A DNA stretch of 64,000 nt, taken from Saliphagus infecundisoli. GTDB lineage: Archaea; Halobacteriota; Halobacteria; Halobacteriales; Natrialbaceae. Position numbers and translations under genes: made by a program. The notes beneath the pieces were generated by a model, which was not told where the DNA came from, ran no database searches, and worked only from the letters and a program-made list of their open reading frames with translations. This document shows, piece after piece, positions 17,088 through 26,503 of this stretch. The stretch spans positions 434,001-498,000 of the forward strand of contig NZ_JAIWHV010000001.1 in the NCBI RefSeq assembly GCF_020177375.1, in the 5' to 3' direction. Each line of letters starts with the position of its first letter. The stretch's first letter is position 1.

Positions 17088-17933
17088 ATGAGCGACGAGT
17101 CCGACCGAGAGCCCGCCGAGAACATCAGCGGCGGGAGCGCGGGCGGGGGCACTCCCGCAGAGTTCGATCCGGCGACCGCCGACACCCGCGCGGAGGCCGT
17201 GATCGACCGTCTAGGTGAGCTCTACTGGCAGAAAACGTACGGCGGCCAGGACGCCTTCGAGTGTCTCGTTCGCACCATCCTGAGCCAGAACACGAGCGAC
17301 AAGGCGAGCCAACCCGCCCACGACAACCTGATGGCCCGCTACGGCGGGGACGGCCCGGCGGCCGGCGCGGACGGCGACCTCGTGGCGGCTCTCGCGGAGG
17401 CCGACCGCGAGGAACTCGCCGAGACGATCAGCTCCGCGGGGCTCTACAACCGGAAGTCGGAGGTGATGATCGCCGCCGCCGAGGAGATCCGGACGGACTT
17501 TGGGTCCGAGGAGGGATTCGACGAGTTCGTTCGGGAGGGCGAACCCGAAACGGTCCGCGACCGCCTACTGGAGATCGACGGCGTCGGTCCCAAGACGGCC
17601 GACTGCGTCCTGCTGTTTTCGGGCGGTCGCGGGGGAGTCTTCCCGGTTGACACCCACGTCCACCGGATCTTCCGTCGCCTGGGGATCGCGCCCGCCGACG
17701 CCGACCACGAGGAGGTCCGTGCGGTCGTCGAGCGCGAGGTGCCCGCGGAGAAATGCGGGTTCGGCCACACGGCGACGATCCAGTTCGGCCGGGAGTACTG
17801 CACTGCGCGGAAACCGGCCTGCCTGGACGACCCCGAGGCTTGCCCGATGGCCGACCTCTGTGCGCAGGTCGGCGTCTATCCCGACACCGAAGAGGTCGTC
17901 GATCCCGCCGAAGCACCCGAATCGGATGCCTGA
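17088..17933 (+). CDS. nth: Endonuclease III (DNA glycosylase/AP lyase)
   Basis: Encodes 281 residues. The enzyme removes oxidised pyrimidines and cuts the abasic site by beta-elimination. The helix-hairpin-helix carries the catalytic Lys169 (LEIDGVGPKTADC) and Asp188 (FPVDTHVHR). The 4Fe-4S cluster ligands are Cys238, Cys245, Cys252 and Cys258, giving C-x6-C-x6-C-x5-C, where the bacterial enzyme has two residues between the second and third cysteine. The first 30 residues are a Gly- and acid-rich haloarchaeal extension. The gene precedes an RNase H-like protein by 53 bases. Confidence 0.94.
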   Translation: MSDESDREPAENISGGSAGGGTPAEFDPATADTRAEAVIDRLGELYWQKTYGGQDAFECLVRTILSQNTSDKASQPAHDNLMARYGGDGPAAGADGDLVAALAEADREELAETISSAGLYNRKSEVMIAAAEEIRTDFGSEEGFDEFVREGEPETVRDRLLEIDGVGPKTADCVLLFSGGRGGVFPVDTHVHRIFRRLGIAPADADHEEVRAVVEREVPAEKCGFGHTATIQFGREYCTARKPACLDDPEACPMADLCAQVGVYPDTEEVVDPAEAPESDA

Positions 17934-17957
17934 TTTCCGCCCGTGCCATCGCCCATG

Positions 17958-17963
17958 TTTATT
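17958..17963 (+). promoter_or_regulatory. TATA box for the 17987 gene
   Basis: TTTATT centred 27 bases before the GTG at 17987. This supports a leaderless start at that GTG and an independent promoter separate from nth. Confidence 0.6.
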
Positions 17964-17986
17964 CGCCCGCGCCGCGTAGAACGGGC

Positions 17987-18751
17987 GTGATCGTCGTCGC
18001 GACAGGGGACTTCGAGGTCTACCACGGGGTCGTCACGGAGCTTCGCGAGCGCGGCGCCCGTTTTACGACGATCGAACCCGACCAGGAACTTCCCGAGGGG
18101 GCGACCGCGGTCGTCACCGCGGCCGACGACCGGATCGAGACGGATCTCCCGAGAATCGTCGCCGACCCCGACGATCCCCGGCGGGCGGTCGAGCGCGCGC
18201 TCGCGGCCGTCCGTGGTGGAGGCGGGCGGACGATCGTCGGTGTCGATCCGGGCCGGCGCCCGGGGATCGTCGTCTGTGCCGGCGAGGTCGTCGTCGAGGC
18301 CTTTCACGTACCTCTCGGTGACGCCGTTTCGACCATTCGGGAGGCGGTCGCCGACGCCCCCGACCCAGTGGTTCGGGTCGGCGACGGCGCCCGGATCCAG
18401 GGCGCCCGGATCGTCAACGATCTGGAGGACGTTCGGGTCGAACTCGTCGACGAGACGGGGACGACGCCCGCCCTCGGCGCCGGTGCACGCGGGATGGGCG
18501 ACGTGCTCGCGGCGGTCAACATCGCCCGGATCGACGGCGAGGTCCGCGAGGAGCGCATCGTCGAGCCCACCGCCGGGGAGATCCAGACGATCAAGGACCG
18601 CTCCCGGGAGCGAAGCGAGGGCAACCGGGCGATCGACGCCGCCCTCGCCCGGCGGGTCGCTTCCGGCGAGTTGACGATCGAGGAGGCCCTCGACGTCCAC
18701 CGCGAGGGCGGCGAAAGCGAGAGGTCAGACGGGACAGACGGGAGCGGCTGA
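17987..18751 (+). CDS. RNase H-like (RuvC/YqgF-type) fold protein, unknown function
   Basis: Encodes 254 residues from a GTG; a TATA box 27 bases before it supports this start. Residues 1-70 hold a small alpha-beta domain (VIVVATGDFEVYHGV). From about residue 80 the strand TIVGVDPGRRPGIVV resembles the first strand of RuvC or YqgF, with an Asp in the catalytic place, followed by GDGARIQGARIV and ELVDETGTTPALG, reminiscent of the second acidic strand. The C-terminal part is helical (IQTIKDRSRERSEGNRAID). A nuclease or Holliday-junction role is possible. The fold call rests on one motif, so it is tentative. It is next to nth and convergent with larC, ending one base apart. Confidence 0.75.
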   Translation: MIVVATGDFEVYHGVVTELRERGARFTTIEPDQELPEGATAVVTAADDRIETDLPRIVADPDDPRRAVERALAAVRGGGGRTIVGVDPGRRPGIVVCAGEVVVEAFHVPLGDAVSTIREAVADAPDPVVRVGDGARIQGARIVNDLEDVRVELVDETGTTPALGAGARGMGDVLAAVNIARIDGEVREERIVEPTAGEIQTIKDRSRERSEGNRAIDAALARRVASGELTIEEALDVHREGGESERSDGTDGSG

Positions 18752-18752
18752 C

Positions 18753-20132
18753 TCAGGCGTCGAAGGACCGCTCGGCCCGCGCGAGGACCTCCCGGACCGC
18801 CAGGCCGGTCTCGCGGGCGACCGCGAGCGCGTCGTCGTACTCCGCGCTGACGTCGTAGACCGCACCGTCCTCGTCGCTCGCGACCTTCACCGCCACCTCG
18901 TAGCGCTCGCCGTCGATCTCGAGGGCGACCTCCTCGACCCGTCGGGAGGCGATCCAGCGATGGGAAGCGCCGGCCTCCCGGACGCCGAGGGTACCCGTCT
19001 CGCGCGCGAGGCGGGAAGCGACCCGCTCCCGGTCTTCTGGTTTGCAGATCACCTTCACGAGGTGGCCCGGCCGGGACTTCTTCATCGTCGTCGGGACGAT
19101 CGAGACGTCCCGGGCGCCGACGTCGGCCAGCCGGTCCTGGAGCCCACCGAGGATCTCGGGGCTGACGTCGTCGACGTTCGTCTCGAGGACCGCGATCTCC
19201 TCGCGGGCGAGTTCGCTCTCGGTCTCGCCGACCAGGACCCGAAGGGCGTTCGGGTGGGGAGAGATATCGATGCTCCCCGCACCGTAGCCGCTCGCCTCGA
19301 CCGCGATCGGGGGAAGGCTCTCGACGCCCTCCGCGACCTCGGCGAGGATCGCCGCGCCCGTCGGCGTCAGCAGTTCGCGCTCGACGGGTCCACCCTTCAG
19401 GGTCCAGTCGGCGCCTCCGGCGATCTCGACGACCGCGGGCGCGGGCACGGGGTACTCGCCGTGGCTCATCGAGACCGTCCCGCCGCCGACCGCGAGGGGG
19501 GTCGTCACGATCCGGTCGGCGTCGAGGTCGGCGAGCAGGACGGCCGCGCCGACGACGTCCGCGATCGCGTCGTCGGCGCCGACCTCGTGGAAGTGGGTGT
19601 CGTCGAGTTCGGTGCCGTGGACCGCCGCTTCGGCGCGCCCGAGGCGTTCGAAGATCGCGAGAGCCGTCCGTTCGATCGCGGGCTCGAGTTCCAGGTCCTC
19701 GACGAGTTCAACGACCTCGGCGTACGAACGGCTCGGACCGTGGCCCTCGGCGGGGACGGCGCCGGAGTGGTCAGCGTCCCCGTGCTGGTGATCCCCCTCG
19801 TGACCGTGTGCATGGTCGTGGTTGCCGTGACCGTCGTGGCCACCCTCCTCGTCCCCGTGGTGATGGTCGTGACCGTGTTCGTGATCGTGGTCGTTTTCGT
19901 CGCCCTCGTCGTGGTCGTGGCGGCGGTCCTCGTCGGTTCCGTCGTCCGGGAGAAGGACGTCGACGGTCGTCGCGGCGATTCCGCAGGTCGTCGTCGATCC
20001 GATCCGGTACTCGGCACCGAGGGCGTCCTCGACCGGTCTTAGACGGGCGGGGTCGGCGCCGGAAGCGAGCAGCGCCCCGAGAACCATGTCGCCGCTCGCA
20101 CCCGACCGGCCGTCGAACGCCAGGAGTCGCAT
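18753..20132 (-). CDS. larC: Nickel-pincer cofactor biosynthesis protein LarC with His-rich insert
   Basis: Encodes 459 residues. LarC is the CTP-dependent cyclometallase that puts nickel into the pincer nucleotide used by lactate racemase LarA. Motifs: LLAFDGRSGASGDMVLGALL, HFHEVGADDAIADVVGAA, VPAPAVVEI, ELLTPTGAAIL, ETNVDDVSPEILGG and TTMKKSRPGHLVKVICK. Residues 72-122 are a His- and Asp-rich loop with about 18 histidines, suited to binding nickel. It is one uninterrupted reading frame, unlike some bacterial larC1/larC2 genes. No larA, larB or larE is in this window, so the client enzyme is unknown. It diverges from cdc48. Confidence 0.93.
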   Translation of the reverse strand: MRLLAFDGRSGASGDMVLGALLASGADPARLRPVEDALGAEYRIGSTTTCGIAATTVDVLLPDDGTDEDRRHDHDEGDENDHDHEHGHDHHHGDEEGGHDGHGNHDHAHGHEGDHQHGDADHSGAVPAEGHGPSRSYAEVVELVEDLELEPAIERTALAIFERLGRAEAAVHGTELDDTHFHEVGADDAIADVVGAAVLLADLDADRIVTTPLAVGGGTVSMSHGEYPVPAPAVVEIAGGADWTLKGGPVERELLTPTGAAILAEVAEGVESLPPIAVEASGYGAGSIDISPHPNALRVLVGETESELAREEIAVLETNVDDVSPEILGGLQDRLADVGARDVSIVPTTMKKSRPGHLVKVICKPEDRERVASRLARETGTLGVREAGASHRWIASRRVEEVALEIDGERYEVAVKVASDEDGAVYDVSAEYDDALAVARETGLAVREVLARAERSFDA

Positions 20133-20181
20133 ACTCGAGAGAGGACGTCGCCGGCCAAAAAAGCCATCTATCGACTCTTCG

Positions 20182-20199
20182 GACCCCTTCTAAGGGGTC
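20182..20199. promoter_or_regulatory. Perfect 18-base inverted repeat between larC and cdc48
   Basis: GACCCCTTCTAAGGGGTC has perfectly matched eight-base arms around CT. It lies 50 bases before the larC ATG and 135 bases before the cdc48 ATG, in the divergent intergenic region. It is the length and shape of an operator for a dimeric regulator; it could also form a hairpin in either transcript. Confidence 0.4.
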
Positions 20200-20333
20200 G
20201 CCCGCCGGTAGTTCTATGTCGCTTCTACCCGAACGGTACGGCGAGGGAAAGGCCTCGAAATGATGGCTCACCACAGCAAAACATCTATCCGAGTCCGAGT
20301 CGGAGAGAGAGCTAACCCCGCCCACCCCAACCA

Positions 20334-22562
20334 ATGAACGAAGTCCAACTGGAGGTCGCAAAGGCGTACCCGAACGACTCGGGTCGGGGGATCGCCCGAC
20401 TCGATCCGGACACGCTGTTGCACCTGAAGCTGTCCCCGGGAGACATCATCGAGATCGAAGGCGCCGACACGACCGCCGCGAAAGTCTGGCGTGCCGACCG
20501 CCAGGACTGGAACACCGACACCGTCCGCATCGACGGATTCACCCGCCAGAACGCCGACGTCGGCATCGGCGAACGCGTCACGATCCGGAAGGCCGAAGCG
20601 ACGAAAGCCGACAAACTGACTCTCGCGCCGCCCGAGGAGGCGTCCGTCCAGTTCGGCAGCGACGCCGCGGGAATGGTCAAACGCCAGATCCTGAAACGGC
20701 CGGTCGTCGGCCGCGACATCGTTCCCGTCATGTCCTCGACGAACCACCCCTTCATGCGCTCGCCCGGCCAGGCGATTCCGCTCATTGCGGTCGAGACCGA
20801 GCCCGAGGGCGTCGTTCTCATCACCGAGGACACCGAGGTCGAGTTGCGAGAAGAGCCGATCAGCGGGTTCGAGAAGACCGGTGGCGGGATCACCTACGAG
20901 GACATCGGCGGCCTCAGCAACGAGATCCAGCGAGTCCGGGAGATGGTCGAACTCCCGATGAAACACCCCCAGATCTTCAAGAAGTTGGGGATCGAGCCCC
21001 CCCAGGGCGTCCTGCTCCACGGGCCGCCGGGGACGGGCAAGACCCTGCTCGCGAAGGCGGTCGCAAACGAGACCAGCGCCAGTTTCTTCTCGATCGCCGG
21101 CCCCGAGATCATCTCGAAGTACTACGGGGAAAGCGAACAGCAACTGCGGGAGATCTTCGAGGACGCCACCGAGGAGTCGCCGTCGATCATCTTCATCGAC
21201 GAACTCGACTCAATCGCGCCCAAACGCGAGGACGTCACCGGCGAGGTCGAACGCCGGGTCGTCGCACAACTGCTGACGATGATGGACGGGCTCGAGTCCC
21301 GGGGCCAGGTCATCGTCATCGCCGCCACGAACCGCGTCGACAGCGTCGATCCCGCGCTCCGGCGGCCGGGCCGGTTCGACCGCGAGATCGAGATCGGGGT
21401 GCCCGACGAGGTGGGCCGCGAGGAGATCCTCCAGATCCACACCCGCGGGATGCCCCTTTCCGACGACGTCAGCCTCTCGCATCTCGCGGACGAGACCCAC
21501 GGCTTCGTCGGTGCCGACATCGAGAGTCTGACGAAGGAGGCCGCGATGAAGGCCCTCCGGCGCTACCTCCCCCAGATCGACCTCGACGAGGAGGACATTC
21601 CCCCCAGTCTCATCGACCGGATGATCGTCAAACGGGAGGACTTCCGGGGCGCTCTGAACGAGGTCGAGCCGTCGGCGATGCGGGAGGTGCTCGTCGAACT
21701 CCCCAAGATCTCCTGGGACGACGTCGGCGGGCTCCACGACGCGAAGGACCAGGTCAAAGAGAGCGTCGAGTGGCCTCTCTCGAACCCCGGCCGGTTCGAC
21801 CGGCTGGGGATCGACCCGCCTGCGGGCGTCCTGCTCTACGGGCCGCCGGGGACGGGCAAGACCCTGATGGCCAAAGCCGTCGCCAACGAGACCAACGCCA
21901 ACTTCATCTCCGTCCGTGGCCCCCAACTCTTGAGCAAGTGGGTCGGCGAGAGCGAGAAGGCGATCCGCCAGACGTTCCGGAAGGCCCGCCAGGTCTCCCC
22001 GACGGTGATCTTCTTCGACGAACTCGACTCGCTTGCCCCGGGCCGTGGCGGCGACGTCGGAAGCAACGTCTCCGAGCGCGTCGTCAACCAACTGCTCACC
22101 GAACTCGATGGGTTAGAGGAGATGGAGAACGTGATGGTGATCGGCGCGACCAACCGTCCGGACATGATCGACCCCGCACTGCTGCGGTCGGGGCGGTTCG
22201 ACCGGCTGGTGATGATCGGCGAGCCCGACGTCGAGGGCCGCGAGCGGATCCTCGAGATCCACACCGGGGAGACGCCGCTGGCCTCCGACGTCAGCCTGAG
22301 AGAGATCGCCGAGATCACCGACGGCTACGTCGGCAGCGACCTGGAGTCGATCGCCCGCGAGGCCGCCATCGAGGCCCTCCGGGAAGACCACGAGGCCGAC
22401 ATCGTCGAGATGCGCCACTTCCGACAGGCCCTGGAGAACGTCCGCCCGACGATCACCGACGACATCCTCGAGTACTACGAGCAGATCAAAGAGGAGTTCC
22501 GGGGCGGCCAGACGACCGAACCCGGTGCCGGCCGCCGCGGGAGCCGGATCGGCTTCCAGTAG
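20334..22562 (+). CDS. cdc48: Cdc48/VAT-type AAA+ ATPase
   Basis: Encodes 742 residues, the family length. The hexameric unfoldase feeds proteins to the proteasome and remodels complexes. An N-domain (double-psi barrel plus beta-clam, about 1-190) is followed by AAA module D1 with Walker A GPPGTGKT (230-237) and IIFIDELDS, and module D2 with GPPGTGKT (503-510) and VIFFDELDS. Arg fingers and sensor motifs ([24 protein letters not shown]) are present in both. The C terminus (RIGFQ) has no clear proteasome-docking HbYX motif. A 200-base upstream region with a perfect palindrome separates it from divergent larC. Confidence 0.97.
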   Translation: MNEVQLEVAKAYPNDSGRGIARLDPDTLLHLKLSPGDIIEIEGADTTAAKVWRADRQDWNTDTVRIDGFTRQNADVGIGERVTIRKAEATKADKLTLAPPEEASVQFGSDAAGMVKRQILKRPVVGRDIVPVMSSTNHPFMRSPGQAIPLIAVETEPEGVVLITEDTEVELREEPISGFEKTGGGITYEDIGGLSNEIQRVREMVELPMKHPQIFKKLGIEPPQGVLLHGPPGTGKTLLAKAVANETSASFFSIAGPEIISKYYGESEQQLREIFEDATEESPSIIFIDELDSIAPKREDVTGEVERRVVAQLLTMMDGLESRGQVIVIAATNRVDSVDPALRRPGRFDREIEIGVPDEVGREEILQIHTRGMPLSDDVSLSHLADETHGFVGADIESLTKEAAMKALRRYLPQIDLDEEDIPPSLIDRMIVKREDFRGALNEVEPSAMREVLVELPKISWDDVGGLHDAKDQVKESVEWPLSNPGRFDRLGIDPPAGVLLYGPPGTGKTLMAKAVANETNANFISVRGPQLLSKWVGESEKAIRQTFRKARQVSPTVIFFDELDSLAPGRGGDVGSNVSERVVNQLLTELDGLEEMENVMVIGATNRPDMIDPALLRSGRFDRLVMIGEPDVEGRERILEIHTGETPLASDVSLREIAEITDGYVGSDLESIAREAAIEALREDHEADIVEMRHFRQALENVRPTITDDILEYYEQIKEEFRGGQTTEPGAGRRGSRIGFQ

Positions 22563-22768
22563 CGCCCGGTTAATCCCTCGTTTCTCCACCCGCCGCGAGC
22601 AATGGCCCCGTCGGGTCGCCCGAAGGGGTTCGGAAGGCGGTCCCTAACCCGCGAGCGGGTCCGTGCCCGGAGCGTGAATCGGGATTGAGTCGCCTAAACG
22701 GTCGCCGATCCGCGCGAACGCTCGGCGAGCTATATGTGACCCGCCGTGGACTGACCGGGCGTGGTTCG

Positions 22769-23038
22769 ATGACCGATTCCCACTCCACCCGCGACCGCGC
22801 CTCGGGGTACTCCGCCGACGGCTATCCCGGACGTGGGGGGTTAGAGCGGTACCTGCCGACGCTCGCGAAGCCGATCCGGGTCGCGAGCTTCTGGTCCGCG
22901 ATCGTGCTCCCCTTCCTCTACGTTCCCCTTCTCTTTACCGGGCTCTCGGGCGCGCTCGAGACCGCCCTCTTCCTCTGTCTGCTCTGTTCGAACGCGCTCG
23001 CGCTCTACGTCGGCCACTCCCACCGCCGGGTCAACTGA
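22769..23038 (+). CDS. Small two-helix membrane protein, unknown
   Basis: Encodes 89 residues from the ATG at 22769. After a polar N terminus of about 38 residues there are two predicted membrane helices (about 43-60 and 63-82) and a short basic end (HSHRRVN). A TATAT element at 22731-22735 lies about 36 bases upstream, giving a short leader. The stop overlaps the EamA gene on the other strand by eight bases. I recognise no family motif. Confidence 0.7.
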   Translation: MTDSHSTRDRASGYSADGYPGRGGLERYLPTLAKPIRVASFWSAIVLPFLYVPLLFTGLSGALETALFLCLLCSNALALYVGHSHRRVN

Positions 23039-23930
23039 GCGCGTTTCGCAGTGCGCGACGCTTGACGAGCGCGAAGCCGGCGGCGATCACGAGAAACCCC
23101 CCCGCGGTCGTCGCGCCGACGATGTCGCCCAGGTAGAGCCAGCCGACGACGGCGGCGGCGACCGGCGCGACGTAGGACACCATGTTGATCTCGACGGCGC
23201 CCAGCCGGTCGAGCAGGTCGAAGTAGAGCAGGAAGCCGAGGGCGCTGGCGACGACCGCGAGGTAGGCGAGCGCGCCGAGAGCCTCGGGGTGGGTCCAGGC
23301 CGCCGGCTCTACGGGTTCGTCCATCGCGGCACTGATCGCGTGCATGAGGAGGGCGCCGCCGAGCATCGACCAGGCCTCCATCGTCTCGACCGGGAGCGAG
23401 CCGTCGATCCGGCGGGTGAGGACGGCCCCGAGCGCGAAGGAGGTCGCCGCACAGACGATCAGGAGTCGGGCGACGGCGTCAGTCGCGAGCGGGTCCGAGA
23501 GGTCTGGGCCGACGACGATTGCGACCCCACAGAGTCCGACGAGGAGGCCGACGGTCCCGGCCGGACCGAGCGCGTCGGCGGGCGTGAGGACGCGGGCGAA
23601 GACGGTCGTCAACACCGGCGAGAGACTCACGAGGACGGCCGCCGCTGCGGCGGTCGTGTGTTGCTGGCCGACGAACAGGAAGACGTGGTAGGCCGCGATC
23701 AGGAGCGTCGAGCCGACGGCGACCTCCGCCCAGTCGGCCCGGCTTTCGGGAACCCAGTCCTCGACGGCGACGGCGGCGTAGCCGAGCATCAGGAGACCGG
23801 CGACGTCGTAGCGTAAGGCGGCGAAGAGGACGGGCGGGAAGTGTTTGAGGCCGGCGCTGATCGCGACGAACGCCGATCCCCAGATCGAAGAGAGCACGAG
23901 GAAGGCCGCGAGGTTCCGGTAACGGGTCAC
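23031..23930 (-). CDS. EamA/DMT-family metabolite transporter
   Basis: Encodes 299 residues with ten predicted membrane helices in two homologous EamA repeats, typical of the drug/metabolite transporter superfamily. Motifs: SSIWGSAFVAISAGLKHFPPVLFAALRY in repeat one and PVAAAVVGWLYLGD in repeat two. Such proteins usually export amino acids, nucleosides or other metabolites; the substrate cannot be told. It is convergent with the two-helix membrane gene, and its promoter region backs onto the end of the peptide transporter operon, so it is a separate unit. Confidence 0.9.
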   Translation of the reverse strand: MTRYRNLAAFLVLSSIWGSAFVAISAGLKHFPPVLFAALRYDVAGLLMLGYAAVAVEDWVPESRADWAEVAVGSTLLIAAYHVFLFVGQQHTTAAAAAVLVSLSPVLTTVFARVLTPADALGPAGTVGLLVGLCGVAIVVGPDLSDPLATDAVARLLIVCAATSFALGAVLTRRIDGSLPVETMEAWSMLGGALLMHAISAAMDEPVEPAAWTHPEALGALAYLAVVASALGFLLYFDLLDRLGAVEINMVSYVAPVAAAVVGWLYLGDIVGATTAGGFLVIAAGFALVKRRALRNALS

Positions 23931-23974
23931 GGCGACGATCCGAACCCGTGGTCCCTATCGGTTCCGTTTTCGGC

Positions 23975-25249
23975 TCAGTCGCCGACGTTGTCGGCGTCGT
24001 CGAGGTCGCCGTAGAGGTGACAGGCGACGGGGTGGGCGCCCTCGCCGAGGGCGGGGTTCTCGCGCTCGCAGACGCTTTCGTAGCGTTCGCGGAGGGTCTC
24101 TTCGGACCGCTCCCACTCGCCGTCGGCCGCGAGTTCCAGCGCCGACGTGATCGCCCGCTCGTCGTCGCCCGACGGCGGCTCCTCGAAGAAGCGCTTTTTG
24201 ACAGACTCGACCGTCGCCGTTCCCGCTCCGGCCTCTTCCTCGGCGGCGATGGTGAGCTCGCGGCTCTCGACGCGTTCGCGGAGGTCCATCACCGAGCGGT
24301 AGGTCTCCCGATCGATGTCGAGGCCTTCCGGCGGGATCACCTCGGGACACCGGGTCCGGAACCGACAGCCCGAGGGCGGATCCCTGGGAGAGGGGACGTC
24401 CCCCGACAGCGTCTCGCGCTCGCGGTCCTGTTCGTCGGTCGAGGCCCGCGGGACGCTCTCGAGGAGGGCCTGCGTGTAGGGGTGTTGGGGGTCGCCGAAC
24501 AGCTCCTCGGCGGGACCGATCTCGACGATCTCGCCGAGGTACATCACGGCGACGCGGTCACAGACGTGGCGGATCACCGAGAGGTCGTGGCTGATCAGGA
24601 GGTAGGTCAGGTCGAGTTCGTCCTGGAGGTCGTCCAGCAGGTTCAGGACCTGGGCCTGGACGCTCACGTCGAGCGCGCTCGTGGGTTCGTCGAGGACGAG
24701 GAAGTCGGGCTCCAGGGCAAGCGCGCGAGCGATGCCGATGCGCTGGCGTTGCCCGCCGGAGAACTCGTGGGGGTAGCGATCGAGCTGATCGACCGCGAGC
24801 CCGACGCGTTCGAGCAACTCCCTCACGCGCTCGCGGCGGGTCTCCTTCGTGCCGACGCCGTGAACCCGCAGGGGCTGGGCGACGATCTCGCCGACGGTCA
24901 TCCGCGGGTCGAGACTCGAGAACGGGTCCTGGAACACCACTTGAGCCTCCCGGCGGAAGGCGGTGAGTTCGTCGCCCGAGAGCTCGAAGACGTTCTCGCC
25001 GTCGAACGCCACCCGACCGCCGGTGGCCTCCTGGAGCCGGAGTACGGTCTCGCCCGCGGTCGATTTCCCGCAGCCGCTCTCGCCGACCAGCCCGAGCGTC
25101 TCGCCCCGGTGGATCTCGAAGTCGACGCCGTCGACCGCCCGGACCGCCGTCGGCTCGGACCCCATGAGCCGGTCGAGGACCGAGTCGTCCTCCCAGAAGT
25201 ACTTCTCCAACCCCTCGACCCGGACCAGGGGCTCGGTCGGGGTGCTCAT
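23975..25249 (-). CDS. Oligopeptide ABC transporter ATP-binding protein (DppF/OppF type)
   Basis: Encodes 424 residues. Walker A is GESGCGKST, the signature is [15 protein letters not shown], Walker B is [14 protein letters not shown], and the switch His lies in [12 protein letters not shown]. The oligopeptide-specific C-terminal domain carries the Cys-containing CRFRTRCP motif. After it comes an extra acidic region of about 80 residues with a second pair of cysteines ([18 protein letters not shown]), common in haloarchaeal versions. It is the last gene of the five-gene operon; its ATG overlaps the stop of the upstream ATPase gene by four bases. Confidence 0.95.
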   Translation of the reverse strand: MSTPTEPLVRVEGLEKYFWEDDSVLDRLMGSEPTAVRAVDGVDFEIHRGETLGLVGESGCGKSTAGETVLRLQEATGGRVAFDGENVFELSGDELTAFRREAQVVFQDPFSSLDPRMTVGEIVAQPLRVHGVGTKETRRERVRELLERVGLAVDQLDRYPHEFSGGQRQRIGIARALALEPDFLVLDEPTSALDVSVQAQVLNLLDDLQDELDLTYLLISHDLSVIRHVCDRVAVMYLGEIVEIGPAEELFGDPQHPYTQALLESVPRASTDEQDRERETLSGDVPSPRDPPSGCRFRTRCPEVIPPEGLDIDRETYRSVMDLRERVESRELTIAAEEEAGAGTATVESVKKRFFEEPPSGDDERAITSALELAADGEWERSEETLRERYESVCERENPALGEGAHPVACHLYGDLDDADNVGD

Positions 25250-26502
25250 TCGTTCTCACCCCGCTCGCGGGTCCCGCCGGCGCCGTCGGGTTCGATCTCG
25301 GCGCCGTGGGGTTCTGCCTCCCGGTCGGCCGCCGGCCGCTCGCCCTCGCCGAAGTAGCCTTCGGGGAGCGCCCGGGACTCGTCGTAATCCATCTCGGCGA
25401 GCACGCAGCGAGCGGCGTGTTCCTCGCCCCTGGCGTCGTAGGAGGGCGGGTGGTCGAGGCAGGCGTCCATCGCCTTCGGACAGCGGTCGGCGAAGTAACA
25501 GCGATCGTCCATCTCGTCGTCGAGCAGGCTCGGGACGTTCCCCGGGATCGGCCGAAGCCGGTCGCCCACCCGCTCCAGATCGGGGACGCTGCCGAGCAAC
25601 CCCTCGGTGTAGGGGTGGACGTGGTCGTCGAAGACGTCCGCCAGGGTCCCGCGTTCGACGATCTCGCCCGCGTACATCACGCCGACGCGGTCGCACATCC
25701 GGGCGATCACGCCCAGGTTGTGGGTGATCAGGAGGATCGTCATCCCGGTTTCCTCCTGGAGGTCCGCCAGCAGATCCAGTATTTGGGCCTGAATGGTGAC
25801 GTCCAGCGCCGTCGTCGGCTCGTCGGCGACGAGGACGTCCGGCTCGCCCGCAAGCGCCTGGGCGATCATCGCCCGCTGGAGCATCCCTCCCGAGTACTCG
25901 TGGGGGTACTCCTCGGCGCGCTTTACGGGGTCGGGGATGCCGACGAGCTCGAGCAACTCGATTGCGCGCTCGCGGCTCTCCGCGGTGACGAACTTCTTCG
26001 ACCCGAGGACCGTCGACGCCATGAGCGATGCAAACGAGTACTCGACGCCCCGGGACAGCCGCGGCGTCGCGCTGGCCCGGCGCTGTACCTCGACGGCCTC
26101 GGCGATCTGTTCGCCGATGGTCAGGGTCGGGTTGAAGCTGCTCTCGGGGTCCTGGAAGATCATACTGAAGGCGGTCCCGCGCAGCGACCGGCGGACCGAC
26201 GACGTCACTCCGAGCAGGTCGACGAACTCGCCGTCGACGGCCTCGGGGTGGTCCTCGCGGACGTCCGCGGCGAGGTCGGCGTTGCGGTACTCGATCGAGC
26301 CGGCGGTGATCTCCCCCGGCGACTCGACGAGGTCCATGATCGAAAGCGCCGTGACGCTCTTCCCGCTGCCGCTCTCGCCGACGATCCCGAACACCTCGCC
26401 GCGTTCGACCGTCGCGTCGAGGTCCGATACCGCGTTCACCTGGCCCTCGTCGGTGAAAAACCGGGTCGAGAGCCCCGTGATGCGGAGGAGGTCCTCGCTC
26501 AT
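25246..26502 (-). CDS. Oligopeptide ABC transporter ATP-binding protein (DppD/OppD type)
   Basis: Encodes 418 residues. Walker [11 protein letters not shown], signature [15 protein letters not shown], Walker [16 protein letters not shown]-loop LLITHNLGV, and the C-terminal [16 protein letters not shown] motif of peptide and nickel importers. An unusually long segment between the Q-loop and the signature (about residues 125-180) is seen here. It energises import together with the companion ATPase. Its ATG is one base past the stop of the permease gene upstream, so translation is coupled. Confidence 0.95.
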   Translation of the reverse strand: MSEDLLRITGLSTRFFTDEGQVNAVSDLDATVERGEVFGIVGESGSGKSVTALSIMDLVESPGEITAGSIEYRNADLAADVREDHPEAVDGEFVDLLGVTSSVRRSLRGTAFSMIFQDPESSFNPTLTIGEQIAEAVEVQRRASATPRLSRGVEYSFASLMASTVLGSKKFVTAESRERAIELLELVGIPDPVKRAEEYPHEYSGGMLQRAMIAQALAGEPDVLVADEPTTALDVTIQAQILDLLADLQEETGMTILLITHNLGVIARMCDRVGVMYAGEIVERGTLADVFDDHVHPYTEGLLGSVPDLERVGDRLRPIPGNVPSLLDDEMDDRCYFADRCPKAMDACLDHPPSYDARGEEHAARCVLAEMDYDESRALPEGYFGEGERPAADREAEPHGAEIEPDGAGGTRERGENE

Positions 26503-26503
26503 C

